In this document: positions 25,601 through 38,532 of the stretch, piece by piece
Numbering within the stretch: the first letter of the stretch is position 1
How the letters are laid out: every line of letters starts with the position of its first letter
Assembly (NCBI GenBank): GCA_009602735.1
Contig: WELA01010281.1
Location: forward strand, 343,884-407,883
Direction of reading: 5' to 3'
Source of the DNA: Mesotaenium endlicherianum
Taxonomy: Eukaryota; Streptophyta; Zygnematophyceae; Zygnematales; Mesotaeniaceae
DNA length: 64,000 nt
Notes under the pieces: generated by a model
Databases searched by the model: none
Told to the model about the DNA's origin: nothing
Seen by the model: only the letters and a program-made list of their open reading frames with translations
Translations under genes and position numbers: made by a program

Positions 25601-28600
25601 TCTTTTTCAGCTTGCAAACTGTCAGCTCTGTAAGGTCCTCGATCCTCTAAATTTTAAAGCTTACACGTTACATCTTGAGACCTGGAGCTCTTACCTGGAG
25701 CTCTTACCCCCTATGTTGTAAACCTTTAAGATAAGCTATACCCCGTTTTACGTTACACTACGAACCCTTATGAGCGTATTATTCTACCGGCTTTGGCTCC
25801 CCACTGCTCGCCCCATCAGCTCAACGTTTTCTTGTTGCACCTCTTGCCAGTGTCTTCACGTGCTCTATCTCGTGCGCCACAGTGAAGTACTCACAACTTT
25901 TTCCATGGCTTCTCGGACTTGATCTTCATCCCCCCCCCAGGCCATTCGCAGCTCCTATGAGAATTACAGAAAGAAGGCAGGCCAAGTGCGTCATCGAAAC
26001 ACCAACACACCGAAACTCCCAAACAACGACTCACTATATTTTCTCTCTCCATCTTCTGTGGCTGCCGCTTCTGCTGCTCCACTCCCCTCCCCCCCCCTCC
26101 CCGCTCNGTTGCCTCCGTTCCTCCATTTGCTACTCGCCTCTGCCGCCCGCCACCCCGCCAGACCCGGCGCTGGCGTGGGCGGTGGGCGTGGCGGAGTTTG
26201 CGCACCCCAGCATCCAGACCTTCTCCGCCGTGGCCGACGCCGGACCCACCTTCCTGCTGGCGGCCGCCATGTTTGGCTTCGTCATCCTCGTGTCCAATCT
26301 CGTGCTCGAGCGCGAGCTGCGCCTGCGCCAGGCCATGGCCACCATGGGCCTGACAGATGGCGCCTTCTGGTCCTCCTGGGCCGTCTGGGAGGCCCTGCTG
26401 GCCGCCGTGTGGGCGCTGCTCCTGGTGCTCTTCGGAATGGCGTTTGACTTCGACTTCTTCCAGACCAACGACTTCGGCGTGCTCTACGTCACCTTCCTGC
26501 TCTTCTCCCTCAGCCTCGTGAGACCCCGCCGCCCGCCGCCACCTGTCGCCCACCTGTACGCGGGGACTCTCATGCAGGGCGTGTGCGTGTGCATGTGCGT
26601 GCCTATGTCTCGATGTACATGGGCGGTCACTAGAACGGTGAAATAGCTCGGATGCTGAAATTACTCACAGCATTTGCGGCAGAATCCGGGAGCGTGTCAT
26701 TTGTCGATCCTTCGTTTTGGTTGTCAACAACTCGTGGGTGTTGCATGTCGGCGCCGAACGGCCGTTTGTCTTTGTCTTGTGTTTGTACCTCGCAGTCACG
26801 CTGGCTCACAATTCGCGGACTCAGTCACGCTCTCCTCTCCTTGCGCGCGCATGCGTGCGTGTGTGCGTGCATGCGTGCATGCATGTGTGTGTGTGTGTAT
26901 GAGTGTTTCCTGTTGTATCCGATTATGACAGCATCTGCTGCGACTAGCTCTCATTGGTGCTTTGTGCACATCCTTGTACAGGAGATGCTTGCGAGCGAAA
27001 TGCACATGCGTCATAAGTATCTCAGTCGGCCGGCTGTGCTTTCGAGACGCTGAGGGGCACGAGGGGCACGACACATGTGCGGGGGGGTGCAGATCGGGTT
27101 CGCGTTCCTGGTGTCCGCGTTCATCAGCAAGGCCACGTCGGCCACCACCGTGGGCTTCATCGTCTTCATCGTCGGTTTCATTACTCAGGTGAATTACTGT
27201 GAGTGGTGTGCCATGACGCAGCAGACAAAGAAACAAATAGATTGACAGACAAATAGACTAACAGACAAATCTGGGGAAATGTAGGAGAATGCAGTAACTC
27301 AAGCATGAAACAAGGAGAGGAATGTGGTGCATGTAACCATTGAATGGTAGCGTGTGAGCAGCAGGGGTCACTCGCAGCAGGGGTCACTCGTCTTTGGTGC
27401 GTTGCATGCCTGCTGTTTGACAAGCGTGGCCCGTTGCTCGTTGCCGTACATATTGTCACGGAATATTTTACGTTAACCTTCTTGTTCACGCGAGAAGGAG
27501 AGTGTGCTCAACATCGGCCATAGCTGATTCCTCCACAGTATTGCATCCGACACGAGCTGCAGGTATGGGTTTGGACATGCAATGCTCACAGAGGCGACCA
27601 TATCATTCCGCCATCAATATTTGGACACGGTTTGCCTTTCCCTCATTGCAACCCCGGCCGCCCCGCCCCTCCCCTCCCCTCTCCTCCCATTCCCTCCCCT
27701 CCCNCCCATCCCCCCCTTCCCTCCCGTCTCATTCGCTCCCCCCCTCTCTGTCGCTCTCTCCGCCACTGCCAGCTCGTCGTCGTCTTCGGATTCCCATACG
27801 ACGGCGACAAGCAAAAGGGCTTCCAGGTGCTGTGGTCGCTGTTCCCGCCCAACCTGCTGGCCATCGCGCTCAAGTACCTGGGCGACGCCACACTGACCAG
27901 CAAGGATCCAGGTGTCAGCTGGGGAGGGGTCGACGAGTGCTCGTACCGCAACTCCGACTGCTCCCTTACCATGGTTCGTCCGCTTCTTCCAGGGTGTTTC
28001 CGTGCTTTAGTATCAACCATGTCTAGTGCTTCATCTATTTTGCTATCAGTGTTGATATACATCTTTTTCTTTGTACTTTATCCTGTCAATGGCTCTCTTT
28101 GTTCTTTTTTTTTGGTTCATTGACACACTTACAATCATTTAAGATTCGTGAATTGTTCTTTTTTGCTTTTTATCTGGCCTCCCTTGTCTTTCTATCTCGA
28201 TGTTTCTCCTCAAGTACAACATGTGTGAGCTTGTTTTCAACCACCACCTTCACCTCTGCCTCTCCACACACTCTCAAGATACTTGCGCGCTCCCTACTTG
28301 CCTCGTCTTTTCAACTGGGTGCTTGTGGGTGCTGCTCTGTTGTTCAGCGTGGGTCGCTACCAGAACGCTTTGCTCGAATACTATGAGGATAGCCTCTCTG
28401 CCGATCTGTGGCGTAGCTGAAAAGTGGGTGATGGTGTTTCAACTAGCGTCCGAGGTTGTTTTGCCATCTGTGTGTACTGTGTGTACTCTCTGTGTGTATG
28501 TGGCAGAGAGAAAGAGAGAGAGAGAAAGGAGTTGTGGTGCGTGGGTGTACTGCTATTATCATGCAAGAGGCACGATTCTCTTCCCCCCTCCTTTTCCTCG

Positions 28601-31145
28601 TCTCTTTTCCTCCTGCTCTCTCCCCCCTCCCCCCCTCCATTCTCTTCTTGTGCTCTACCTGTCAACCTCATGCCTCACCGCGCGCGCCAATGCGCGCATG
28701 TGCGCGTGTGCTGCGTGTCTCCCCCTGCTCTCTCTGTGCGCGTCCAGGCGGGCATCTGGCGCTGGATGGTGGCGCTGTTCGTGGTGTATGGCTTGCTGGG
28801 CATCTACCTGGACAACGTGCTGCCAGACGCCAACGGCGTGCGCAAGCCCCTCTATTACTTTCTCCTGCCCTCCTACTGGCTGCGCGGCTCGCACAAGAAG
28901 CAGCAGGGTGAGCCCAAACCTTCAAACCTTTTCTCAGGCCTAGTCCCACTCCTTGGCCCTAGCTCAAAACCCACCGCTGGGCTTACCCTGTAGCCTTAGC
29001 CTCATCTTTGTCTGACCCCAACCTGACCCTAACCCTAATCACATCTGGTCTTAAATCCTACTCAGGACCTGAACTAGTCCTGACCTTTATCAGCAATTGC
29101 ACCAGTTTGGGTCAACCTAGACCCCTTTACCAAGTCAACCTAGACCCCCATGGGGGTCCACCTCATTGGTTGAACCTAGTCTCCAGTTTCCTTTCCGGTT
29201 GCTAGGGATAAGAGTTTGGAGTTTTGAGCAGCTGCCCGGGATTGTCGGTCAGCTCTGAGCTGCGTGGCTATCTTTCCCTTTCCTTGACAGGTGGCGGATG
29301 CTGCAGCTGCGGAGGGCGCCTCCCGCAGATGGACGCGTCATCGCTTGTGGGGACCGCCGAGGAGGACGATGACGTGGCCGCAGAGGAGGCTCTGGTGAAG
29401 GAGCAGGCTGAGTCAGGCATGCTGCCCTCTGACGTGGCAGTGTCTGTGCAGGTGCTGTGCTCTTTGTTGCATTAAAGAGGACTCAGATCTAACATTTTCT
29501 GAACGTGTATCAAGTGTGAGACTGATTGCTGTTTCATGCATCCAGTGCGGCTGCAACCCTCGGCAGTCTGCTCTTTGAACCAGACGTGAGAAACATGGGG
29601 TCAAGAACTCATTCTCGCAATGAGCCTGCACTGTCGAGTGCGGACATTCAGTCAGGGCACATGTGCATACGCAGCACTGCATGGGGTGACGCACGCACCT
29701 CAATGCCAGCGATGCTCAGCCTCGTGGTGGAAGTCCTCGTGTCCGTCTGTCTGTGTGTGTCCTTGTGTTGGCCGGTGCTTCTGTGCACCTGGTCGGGCTG
29801 TGAAATCTGAAATATCGAGTACTTTTCTGCAATTCTAAATGAAGAGTTTCTATCATCGTGTCTCATTGGGCGTGCAGGGGCTGGCGAAGACGTACCCGGG
29901 GTCGCGCAAGTGCGTGGGCTGCTGCCGCCTGAAGCGCACCGACGCCTTCCACGCCCTTCGGGTGTGTGGGTGCTTCTCCACACTCTCTCGCCTGTCCTTG
30001 TGTTTGCTCGCAGGCTGCAGCAGCTGCCCAGCTTAGAACTATTCCTCTTCCTGTCAGCGTGTGTGTGTGTGTGTGTGTGTGTATGTACCTGTGTGTGTGC
30101 GTGGTGCGCACTTGCAGGGTTACCTGTTGATGACATTACCAAGCTTGGCATTATTATTTCATCAAGTCTATGATAGTTATAGGTATATGTGTATGTATAC
30201 AAACATGTGTATATATACATATATAAATATAAAATAAGTAGACATAAATAAACTTGCAAGTAGAAGTGTGCAATATAGATCTGTACAATTTAGATATTAG
30301 TATATATCATATAGTAATTCATATCTATATCACATATATTCATATCTGTATTGAACACTTGTATTTACAATTTTATTTATGTTTACTTGTTCATTTATAT
30401 CTATACGCGTGTATGTGTATTTGCATGCATGTGTTTGCACATACAAATTATAGTGTCACAAAGAACATAGCCCTCTCCATTGAGGTCTGTCGCACGCACG
30501 TGCAGGGGCTGTGGCTGAACGTGGAGCGGGGCAAGCTGCTGTGCCTGCTGGGGCCCAACGGGGCGGGCAAGAGCACCACCATCAACCTCCTCACCGGCAT
30601 CCTGCCCGCCACCGCCGGCGACGGTGAGGCGGGGACTTGCCGCCACCTCACCCTCTCAAACTAGCCCTTTGCTTTTTTTCATCTTTTCTCCTCCCTCTGC
30701 AATTTCCTTTTCCTGTGTTAGAGATTGTAACCAGAAGACAAACTGGTTGCAATGGAGGCGGGGGAATGCTTTGGTGCCCGGACCTTTTTTGTGGTGTGTG
30801 TGCATGTGCATGTGCATGTGTGTGTGTGTGCCTGCCATGATGGGTGTGTACAACTGGATTATACATCTGGAAAGTGCGCACTATTTTTTTCTATGTCTTG
30901 AGAATGATTTTGCAATACGAGCCAACACATCAAGCAGGGCTTGATGGATGTCTCCTTGCGTGTCCTTACCAGCGTAAGAAATACGGCTTGCGCGCGTGCA
31001 TCACATGAGGACAATGGAACAAGCACACGCAGACAGACACATACACACGTGCACGCTTGGGGTAGGCTTGTGTCGTAAAGGACAAAATGTTTTGAACAAA
31101 TTCAACGCACACATGCAGCCCTACCTGTTTGTGTGTGTGTGTGTG

Positions 31146-31220
<75 letters not shown>

Positions 31221-31269
31221 NNNNNNNNNNNNNNNNNNNNNNNNNNNNNNNNNNNNNNNNNNNNNNNNN

Positions 31270-31331
<62 letters not shown>

Positions 31332-34300
31332 TGTGTGCGTGTGGGTGTGCGTCTGTATATGTGTGTGTGCACGTGCACATCCCCCCTCTGACTCCAATGC
31401 ACCCAATTGATACAAGCCCTCACTAATTGTTTGTGACAACGAGTTGCAGCGTTGATATACGGCGACTCCATCCGCAGCTCTTCCGCCATGTCCGACATCC
31501 GCAGCCGCATGGGCGTGTGCCCTCAGGTGCTCTCCCTTCTCTTGCCCGCTTTTGCTCCCGCAGCGTGGGTTGTCACCTCTTGTGGTGCAACTGACTTTGC
31601 TCGTTCACCTGATTCATTCTGTGCTTTCTGCATGCAAATTGAACGCGTGCTGCGTCTTGTTGTTTCCGTGTGACGCCGCAACATCAGCCTGTGACCTTAC
31701 TGGCGGGGCTTATGTGCGTTCGAGCACGTTCTGCCTCCTCCACCTTTGCTGCATGCAGCTCTTGCTTGACCTCGTGTCCTCCTGGCGGTGGCTGATGATC
31801 CGGACTTGCCCCTGCATTCGTGCGTGCGCATGCGCATGTGACTGCGTGTGTGCGCGTGTGCGTGTGTGCGTGTATCATTGCTGTGATGTTGGGGGGGGGG
31901 CGGTGGGGGGGCAGTTTGACATCCTCTGGGATGCGCTGACAGGGCGCGAGCACCTGCGGCTGTTTGCCGCTATCAAAGGCCTTCACCCCTCCATCATCGC
32001 CCACGTGAGTGATCCAAAGAGAGAGAAAGAGAGATACGCTCCGGTTGCCTGCACTCCCTCCGTTTGATTTTATTTGCATCTTCTCAAGCGCTCTCAATGC
32101 ACGCCTCCCTGCCCTTCTCCTCTTTGGTTACAAGGATGTGCATGTTATGCAATGTTTCCTATATGTGTGTATTGGTACATGTATGCACATGTTCCCTATG
32201 TGTATACATCGGGACGCACTATGTATCTTAGGGAGCGTACATCTGTCTGAAGCAACGCGTGCGTAAGCACAGCAGTATGATATTGTGTGTTTGTGTGTGT
32301 GTGTGTGTGTGTGATTTGGTTGTATTTGTGTGTGTGTGCCTGTGAGCGTGGCCTTGTACGTCTGTCTGCGCTTGTTGAAAGCATGAGAAGGAGAGACAGA
32401 AAGAGAGAGAGAAAGAAAAAGAAGGGACAGATAGTTTCTTGTCATAGCCTTGCCCTGGTGGTGGGATGCATGGTCCCTCTGCACTTTTGGACAAAGGGAG
32501 AGTGGCCCAGGAGGGAGAACACAGGTAGAGAGAGCGCGTGCAAATTGCAGCCCCGACCTTCCCACGCCCATCTCCTCCCCTCAACTCCTTCCCTCCACTC
32601 CATACCATCTCTTCCCTCCCCCAACTTCTTCTTGCTGACCGGGCGGCAGGAGGTCGGCGACCTGCTGGCAAGGGTGAGGCTGGCGGAGGCGGGCGGCGTG
32701 CGTGCGGCGGCGTACTCGGGCGGCATGCGGCGGCGCCTGTCGCTGGCCACGGCGCTCATCGGCGACCCCTCCATCCTCTTCCTCGACGAGCCCGTAGGCG
32801 CTCGCTCTTGCTTGCCCTCGCCCCCTCGCCCTGCCTTCGATAGACACTTTATAATTCCTGTCATACGCCCCACCCCCCCCCCTGCATCCCCGACCCTTCC
32901 CCCTGGCCACTTGGGCACACGCACACTTTGCCCCCAGATTTGTTCTTTGTAAGAGACTTATTTGAATAACTGCTGCCTCTGTTGGCTGTGGTCCTGCTTT
33001 GCGCTGGCCGGCCGGCTGGCTTGCTTAAGCTATCTCTCTAGTCGCTCTTTGGGCGGGGGTGAGAAGTGACACCTGTCATCATGGGAGACCACTGTCTTGC
33101 TTTCCAAGTAATGTCACTGCCTAACACTTGCAGTGCCTACCTTAGTGCTTGTGTGGTGGAGCGCGGAGGCTAATGAGACAACTTGTAGTAACAAGCAGAT
33201 GATTGTAGAGCCAAACACGACATCTAGAGTACTTTTCTTTGCTTCCCGCCTGCCTGTCAAAGAGGGGGCTCGTCCTCCCCCTTCCCTCCCCTCCCCCCTC
33301 AATTCTCCCTCCCGGCCCCCGTCCCCCCCGCCACATTTGGTCAATGAGTCAGTTTCTCACGATTCTGCCATTCTCTGGCATTGTCCTCCATGTGCGGAGT
33401 TCAAGCACCCTCTCATCACCATCCCCACGTGCCACATCCACGCCTGCTTGAAGCTTGTTCTTGCTGCCTACAAACGAAATGCGCGCGCCTCCTCCTCCTC
33501 CTCCTCCTCCTCACGGTTCGCATTGGCGTGTGGAACGGCGTGCATGGCGCGCTGCAGACGACCGGCATGGACCCGGTGACGCGGCGCCACGTGTGGGACA
33601 TCGTGGAGGGCGCCAAGCGCGCGCGCGCCGTTGTGCTCACCACTCACTCCATGGAGGAGGCGGACGTCCTGGGTGACCGCATCTCCATCCTTGCGCGCGG
33701 CCGCCTGCGTTGCGTTGGGACCTCCATCCGCCTCAAGTCCAAGTTTGGCGCCGGCTACATCGTCAACGTCAGCGTCGCCGCCGGACGAGGAGGCGGGGGC
33801 GAGAGGGGCGTGGACGCCGCAGCGGAGGAGAGCGTGGCAGCTGTCAGGGCCTTCTTCCGCCAGGTGTGTGGCCTTTTTGGTACTCTGAGCTGCACGCGTC
33901 GGCGCCTGATGCGGCGGCGCCTGATGCGGGAAGTGGGCCAGCGGCCTCCAGATGGGCCGCGCACGCCTTGAGGAGGAAAGAGTGAGAGTGAGCGATGCTC
34001 TGGGCAGCGCTTGCACTCGGCTCCCTGGTCCTGTTGCAAGACTCCCTTGTTGACGTCGAAACGTGAGTCAGTCAGGAGTTGCACATGCTGGTGACGGTCC
34101 TTTGCTCCAGGTAGGAGGACCCACGTGCCCATGTTCCAGGAACAGATATCTGTAACGCTCCCAAAGCACTGTGGGGGCGCGCGCATGCTCACACTCTTTC
34201 ACCCGCTTATGCACGCACCCACGTGCAAATGCACGCGTGCAATGCCTGCGCATTGTCCTTCATGATTCTGTTGTTGATAAGAAACTAAATGATCGTGGTT

Positions 34301-34669
34301 GGGGGCTCGTATGACTTTGGCATGCATGCAGCGTGCAACTTTGCATCCAACCATGGTGCCTCTTCTGGGCTTAATGATACCTCTCTGCAATTTGGAAAAA
34401 CGTTCAGAATGCAAGCGGAGGGCAGGCCCTCTCCGCGGGTTGCTGAGTGGGCTGAGTTTTTGGAAATGTGCAGCACCTAGGAGTGGAGGCGGTGGAGGAG
34501 CTTGGGACGTACATGAAGTTTCTCATTCCGCGCGAGAAGGAGCCCCACCTCGCGGTACGGCTCTTCCATGCTCTCGCTGTTTCCCCCCCTCTCTCCCTGT
34601 GTCCCCCCCTCTCCCTCTGTCCCCCTCACTCCGACTTTTTCTTTTGTGGTGGCAGGCTGCTCGTCCCGC

Positions 34670-34723
<54 letters not shown>

Positions 34724-36365
34724 TCTCTCTTCCCTTCCTCCCCTCCGGGGAGAGAGAGGTGTGCTGGCTCTCCTTCCCTCTCTCCCTCTCTCCCTTTTCT
34801 CCAGGCCAGGGAGAGAGGGGCAGTGCTGGTGTGGGTCTGTCTTCCTTCTGCATCTGCACGGTTGAGGTCTGCCCACGTATAACTTGTCCTTAATCTGTCC
34901 GGGCCGTAGGATGCAGCTTGTGCGTGGCGTGTGCTGACGGCAGGATGAGGCTGGCCTGGTGGGGGGCGGCAGGAATACATCCGGGACCTGGAGAAGAAGG
35001 AGGAGGAGCAGAAGCAGCAGGAGCGGGTGAGTGGGAGGGTCTCTGCTTTCTGCTTCCCTTTCCCCCGGGGCTCGACATCTGACTGTTTAAAAGCCGCGTC
35101 TGACGGCCCCACCTGGCTTTGATGGCACGTGGCGTGTGNTTGACGTACCCTTCAAAAAATCTAGGGCCGGCCGTTTGGAGACCCCCCGCTCTATGCGGGT
35201 AAAAAACCTCTTCTCTCGACAATACCATTTAAGAAGTCGGGGGGAAAGTATGGGGGGATGGTCTTGTCGGGAGCCTACGATTTGGATTTGTCTCTTTCAT
35301 GCTCTAGAGCCCTAGCGAAAGGCTAAGGAGCTTTACAGTTCCTGCAGTAAGCCAACAACAACACGCGTGAAAGTCCGCACTTTTACTCTCTAACACTTCT
35401 GACCTTTGTTTACAATATGGGCGCAGGCTAGAAGCGAAAGTATGCACTTTAACTCGAGTCTTTCATGTCAGTGCTGCTCGCGTCCAAGACAATCCCCACC
35501 ATCTTCACGACCTACCAGCCACCAACTGCACGACAATTGGCACCGGCGGCTGGCGCCACCTGTAGACTGTCATCACTACGCTAAGCGGGTGGGTTGGTGG
35601 GTGCGTGGCTGCGTACACCTGCCACCAACTGCACAGCACCTGTTGCCTGCAGAAGGGATGGCGCGCCACCTGTCATGCTATGCTAAGTAAGAGGCTGAGT
35701 GGATGCGTTGCGACCTGCGTGGCGCTATGGCAGGGCTTCTTCGCGCTGCTCAAGGAGCGGCGGGCGGCGCTGGGGGTGGGCAACCTGCAGCTGTCGCTGA
35801 CGACGCTGGAGGATGTGTTTCTGAGCATCGCTACGCGCGCCGAACGCGAGGCTGCGCTCACTGAGGGCCGCTGCGAGGCGCTGGCTCTGCCCGATGGCCC
35901 CGTCCTCTCCGTGAGCCCCTCCTCCTCCTCACCTTCCTTTTGTTTCTCTCTCCCTCTATCTTGCTCTCCTCTACCCTCCTCTGTCTGAGCTCTGCTTGAC
36001 GAGTCGTTGTCTGTGGGAATGTCCCATGTTGTTCTGATTTTTCGAGCTCGTGAAGCCGGGAGTGCCTTCCCCTTGTACCTCATCCCTCAGGCCTTTCTTC
36101 TTCTTCTGCTGCTGCCGCTTGTCAGGTGCCCATTGGCGAGCCGACCGCGCAAATACCCGGCTCCATCTCTCCGGAGATGCCACATGGCGCGATGGTGGAG
36201 GTCTACTGGCAGCAGGACGATGAGGGGCGCTTGAGGATAAGCGGGCACTCGGACATTCGTCCTGTATCCCCCAGCTTGCACCCCGAGCCGCTGCAGAATC
36301 CCGTGTACAATGTGCAGGCGCCTCCGCACGGCTATGGTATGTCTGCGCGTAATAACTCTCGATAA
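22624..36365 (+). CDS. ABCA-subfamily ATP-binding cassette half-transporter
   Basis: Half-size TMD-NBD transporter of the plant ABCA (ATH) type, about 1,006 residues. The family is linked to lipid transport; the substrate here is unknown. Exons: 22624-23067, 24404-24562, 25140-25212, 26162-26517, 27093-27188, 27773-27973, 28748-28907, 29291-29451, 29878-29961, 30506-30623, 31450-31526, 31915-32004, 32650-32793, 33558-33863, 34474-34554, 34973-35026, 35734-35910, 36126-36365. All phases match. TM1 is near residues 59-73 (SSFFFIFLIYC). A membrane block lies near 226-496, with IYLDNVLPDANGVRKPLYYF closing it. NBD motifs: Walker A GPNGAGKST (about 594), Q-loop CPQ (643), signature YSGGM (695), Walker B ILFLDEP (715), D-loop TGMDP (723), H-loop His (751), then LTTLEDVFLSIA. 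The donor after exon 6 (GTTCGT) is weak. A GTATGT in the last exon could splice away the final residues. Confidence 0.95.
24600..24960. repeat. Degenerate telomere-like repeats in ABCA intron 2
   Basis: Many copies of CCCTAA, AAACCCTAA and ACCCTAACC spaced by CTGA, TGATT or TGACCC, with a rough period of 18-20 bases. A second, shorter patch with CCCTAACCCTAA lies near 29005-29040 in intron 7. The plant-type telomere unit (TTTAGGG) is contained in several copies, but the array is too degenerate to be a real interstitial telomere. Confidence 0.6.
31149..31328. repeat. (GA)n microsatellite with an internal 49-base gap
   Basis: Pure GA on both sides of an N run at 31221-31269, preceded by (TG)n and followed by GTGTGCGTGTGGG, in intron 10 of the ABCA gene. 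The true length is unknown. Confidence 0.95.
34676..34731. repeat. (CT)n microsatellite in ABCA intron 15
   Basis: Nearly pure CT run with one GT interruption, inside a larger pyrimidine-rich stretch between the exons at 34474-34554 and 34973-35026. Confidence 0.9.
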
Positions 36366-36860
36366 TGTAGTTAATTTCTGCTGTGAGTTGAATTGTAAGC
36401 TTCCTCAGCGGACCTTCAAGCGTCGGGTGCAATATCGAGTCGAATTGAAACGGTGCGCGCTGCTAGATGTCGCCGCAGCTCCATGGTTGATACTTGGGTG
36501 TATATACCTTTTTGATGCAAAAATATGATGTAGCAAGTGGAGCCAATTCAGTAAGGAATTCCAGGATGGGTTGTCAAAAGTACCACCCATGTGATCAATG
36601 TAATATCTCCGAAGTCACCAAAGCAAATGACATGCCTACTTCTGTGCACATTATCTGTCATGAGCTATGTGTGTGTTTATTGGGCATATATCAGCAATCA
36701 ATATCATATACTACGTAATTGTCATGCATCTCCCAGGCAAATATGATTCACGTTTTGTCTCCTGTCACCATATGGCTTCCATTGCCGAAAAAAAATCGTT
36801 TTTGTTGGTGCTAGTGACTGTAGCTTACACTAGTTGCTATCTTCACACTTTGCTGAAGAT
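36366..36860. other. Region downstream of the ABCA gene
   Basis: It should hold the 3' untranslated region and polyadenylation site of the ABCA gene. AT content rises sharply, marking the change to repeat-derived DNA. No gene recognised. Confidence 0.45.
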
Positions 36861-36899
36861 ATCTAACACATGAAACTCAAAATGGCCTTTTGAGGACAT

Positions 36900-37065
36900 T
36901 TAGGTGCATATTTGTACGTTTTAGCGCCGTTTGCAGCGGATTTGTCGGAATTGTCTGAATTTTTGTATATGAGTATATGGGCCTGTTGTGCATCCTCTTC
37001 GAGAATTTCAGCCCATTCAGAGTTGTATTCTAAGAGATACTCAATTTTTAGTGAAGTATGTGTTT
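36900..37065 (-). pseudogene. Fragment related to the tail of the two-ORF cassette
   Basis: Read on the minus strand it encodes YKNSDNSDKSAANGAKTY, and the segment following the cassette copy at 60541-60600 (+) encodes IFDHSDKTAANGAKKY. The DNA is also similar (TTTTAGCGCC, GTCGGAAT and the bases between). It therefore marks a cassette piece about 5.3 kb from the rest of copy 1 (42370-43500, same strand). The satellite and transposase-like unit lie between. Function unknown. Confidence 0.6.
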
Positions 37066-37069
37066 TTGT

Positions 37070-38300
37070 TCAAAAAGTCGACACACACTTTTTGTCACAA
37101 ATTTTACATATCATGGTGCAAGTCACCATGGCTTCCTCATATGCCCAAATTGACTCTAAATTCATCCACCAACTCATGACCCTATGATGAACATGTGGAA
37201 CAAATTTGATTCTGACAAATTCTGTAGCGTCTACACACGTGCAAAGGTTGCCAGATGTCGAAGTTCGCACGCCCAAAACAGGCTTGTCCACAACTTTTTG
37301 ACATTAGCAACATATGTTCCTTTTTACTTTCTTAGGACAGGTAATATCTTGAAGACTGTGTGTTTCAAATTTCAGAGCCATCAGACTTATGTGTGATTAG
37401 ATGTGACACTTTTAATGATTTCCTTAAATGTGTCGATAATCGATCATTTGTTCATTGCATGACAGATTTTGCATGTCATTGTGCAGGGCACCATGACTTC
37501 CACATTTGCCTAAATTGACTCAAAATTCACCCACCCACTCATGACCCTATAATTAACATGTGGAACAAAAAAAATTTGATTCTGACAAATCCTGTAGCAT
37601 CTACACATGTGCAAATTTTGCCAGGTGTTGAAGTTCGCACGCCTGATGCAGGCTGGCCCCACAACTGTTGGAAATTGTGTTGGAAGTGTCTATTTTTGGT
37701 CTTCATGACCAAGTATTACATCCAGGAGTGTGTGGTTCAAATTTCAGAGCCATGAGGCCTGTCTGTGAATATTTGTGCCATTTTCAGTAATTACCTCAAA
37801 TCTGTTGATAACCGCCCATTTGTGCATTGCATCACAGATTTTGCATGTCACTGTGTAAGGTACCATGGCTTCCACATGTGCCCAAATTGACTCAATCCAC
37901 TCCCTAAAGACCTTACGAGGAACAAATACAACCAAAAAACATGCACTTCAAATCAATCCTTTTCAAGTTACACATGTGAGAAGGTAGACACGTGTCACAT
38001 TTTGCATGCCTCTACCAGGCCAGCCCGCAACTGCCGGGCACGTGTACGGAAGCAAGTTTTTTTCACAGATTCATGTAGCTATGCTGTTCATGTATACCTA
38101 GTACAGATATGAGACAAATCTGAGCTCTTTTAACATAATTATGGCAATTTTAGTAAGTGCCAAAAATCTGGCGACGAGAGTCCATATCTTCATTTCTTGA
38201 CAAAATTTGCTCATAACAGTGCAGGTCACAGGGTCTTCTCATTATGCCAAAATACCATCAAACTTGGACCAGATGCTCATGAGTACATATGAATTGAGTT
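37070..38300. repeat. Satellite-like tandem repeat, about 365 bp, three to four copies
   Basis: Successive units carry the landmark TTTTGCATGTCA(T/C)TGTG or relatives near 37100, 37464, 37831 and 38199. Each is followed by CACCATGGCTTCC-like and CCAAATTGACTC-like blocks, then ACATGTGGAACAAA, then GTTCGCACGCC about 100 bases on. Units diverge more to the right. It lies directly left of the transposase-like unit and may belong to it. Confidence 0.8.
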
Positions 38301-38532
38301 CCTATTCAATAAAAAATTGGATTCACACACATATTATACTAATTAAGTGAAATATATCACTCACGACGCTAAGACATTACATGACATTCTGAAGCATTTT
38401 AGAGTCATGACAGCTATGTGTATGATTTCAATGGGCATCTGAATATTGTTTGGTGGGAAGGAACCTAAGAAGCAACTCTTAGCTCTTATTTATTATTTTT
38501 AACTTGTCAACAAATTAATTGTGAATTAACAT

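Noticed and set aside
25941-25990. Possible extra ABCA exon beginning after CCCCCCCAG
   Set aside because: Exon 3 (phase 1, ending in G) joins exactly to 26162 to give the family-like DPALAWAV. The extra piece breaks the phase and has no counterpart in the family.
22801-33888. Many long open frames antisense to or out of frame with ABCA exons
   Set aside because: They are shadows of GC-rich exons and pyrimidine-rich introns; the phase-consistent 18-exon model explains the region.
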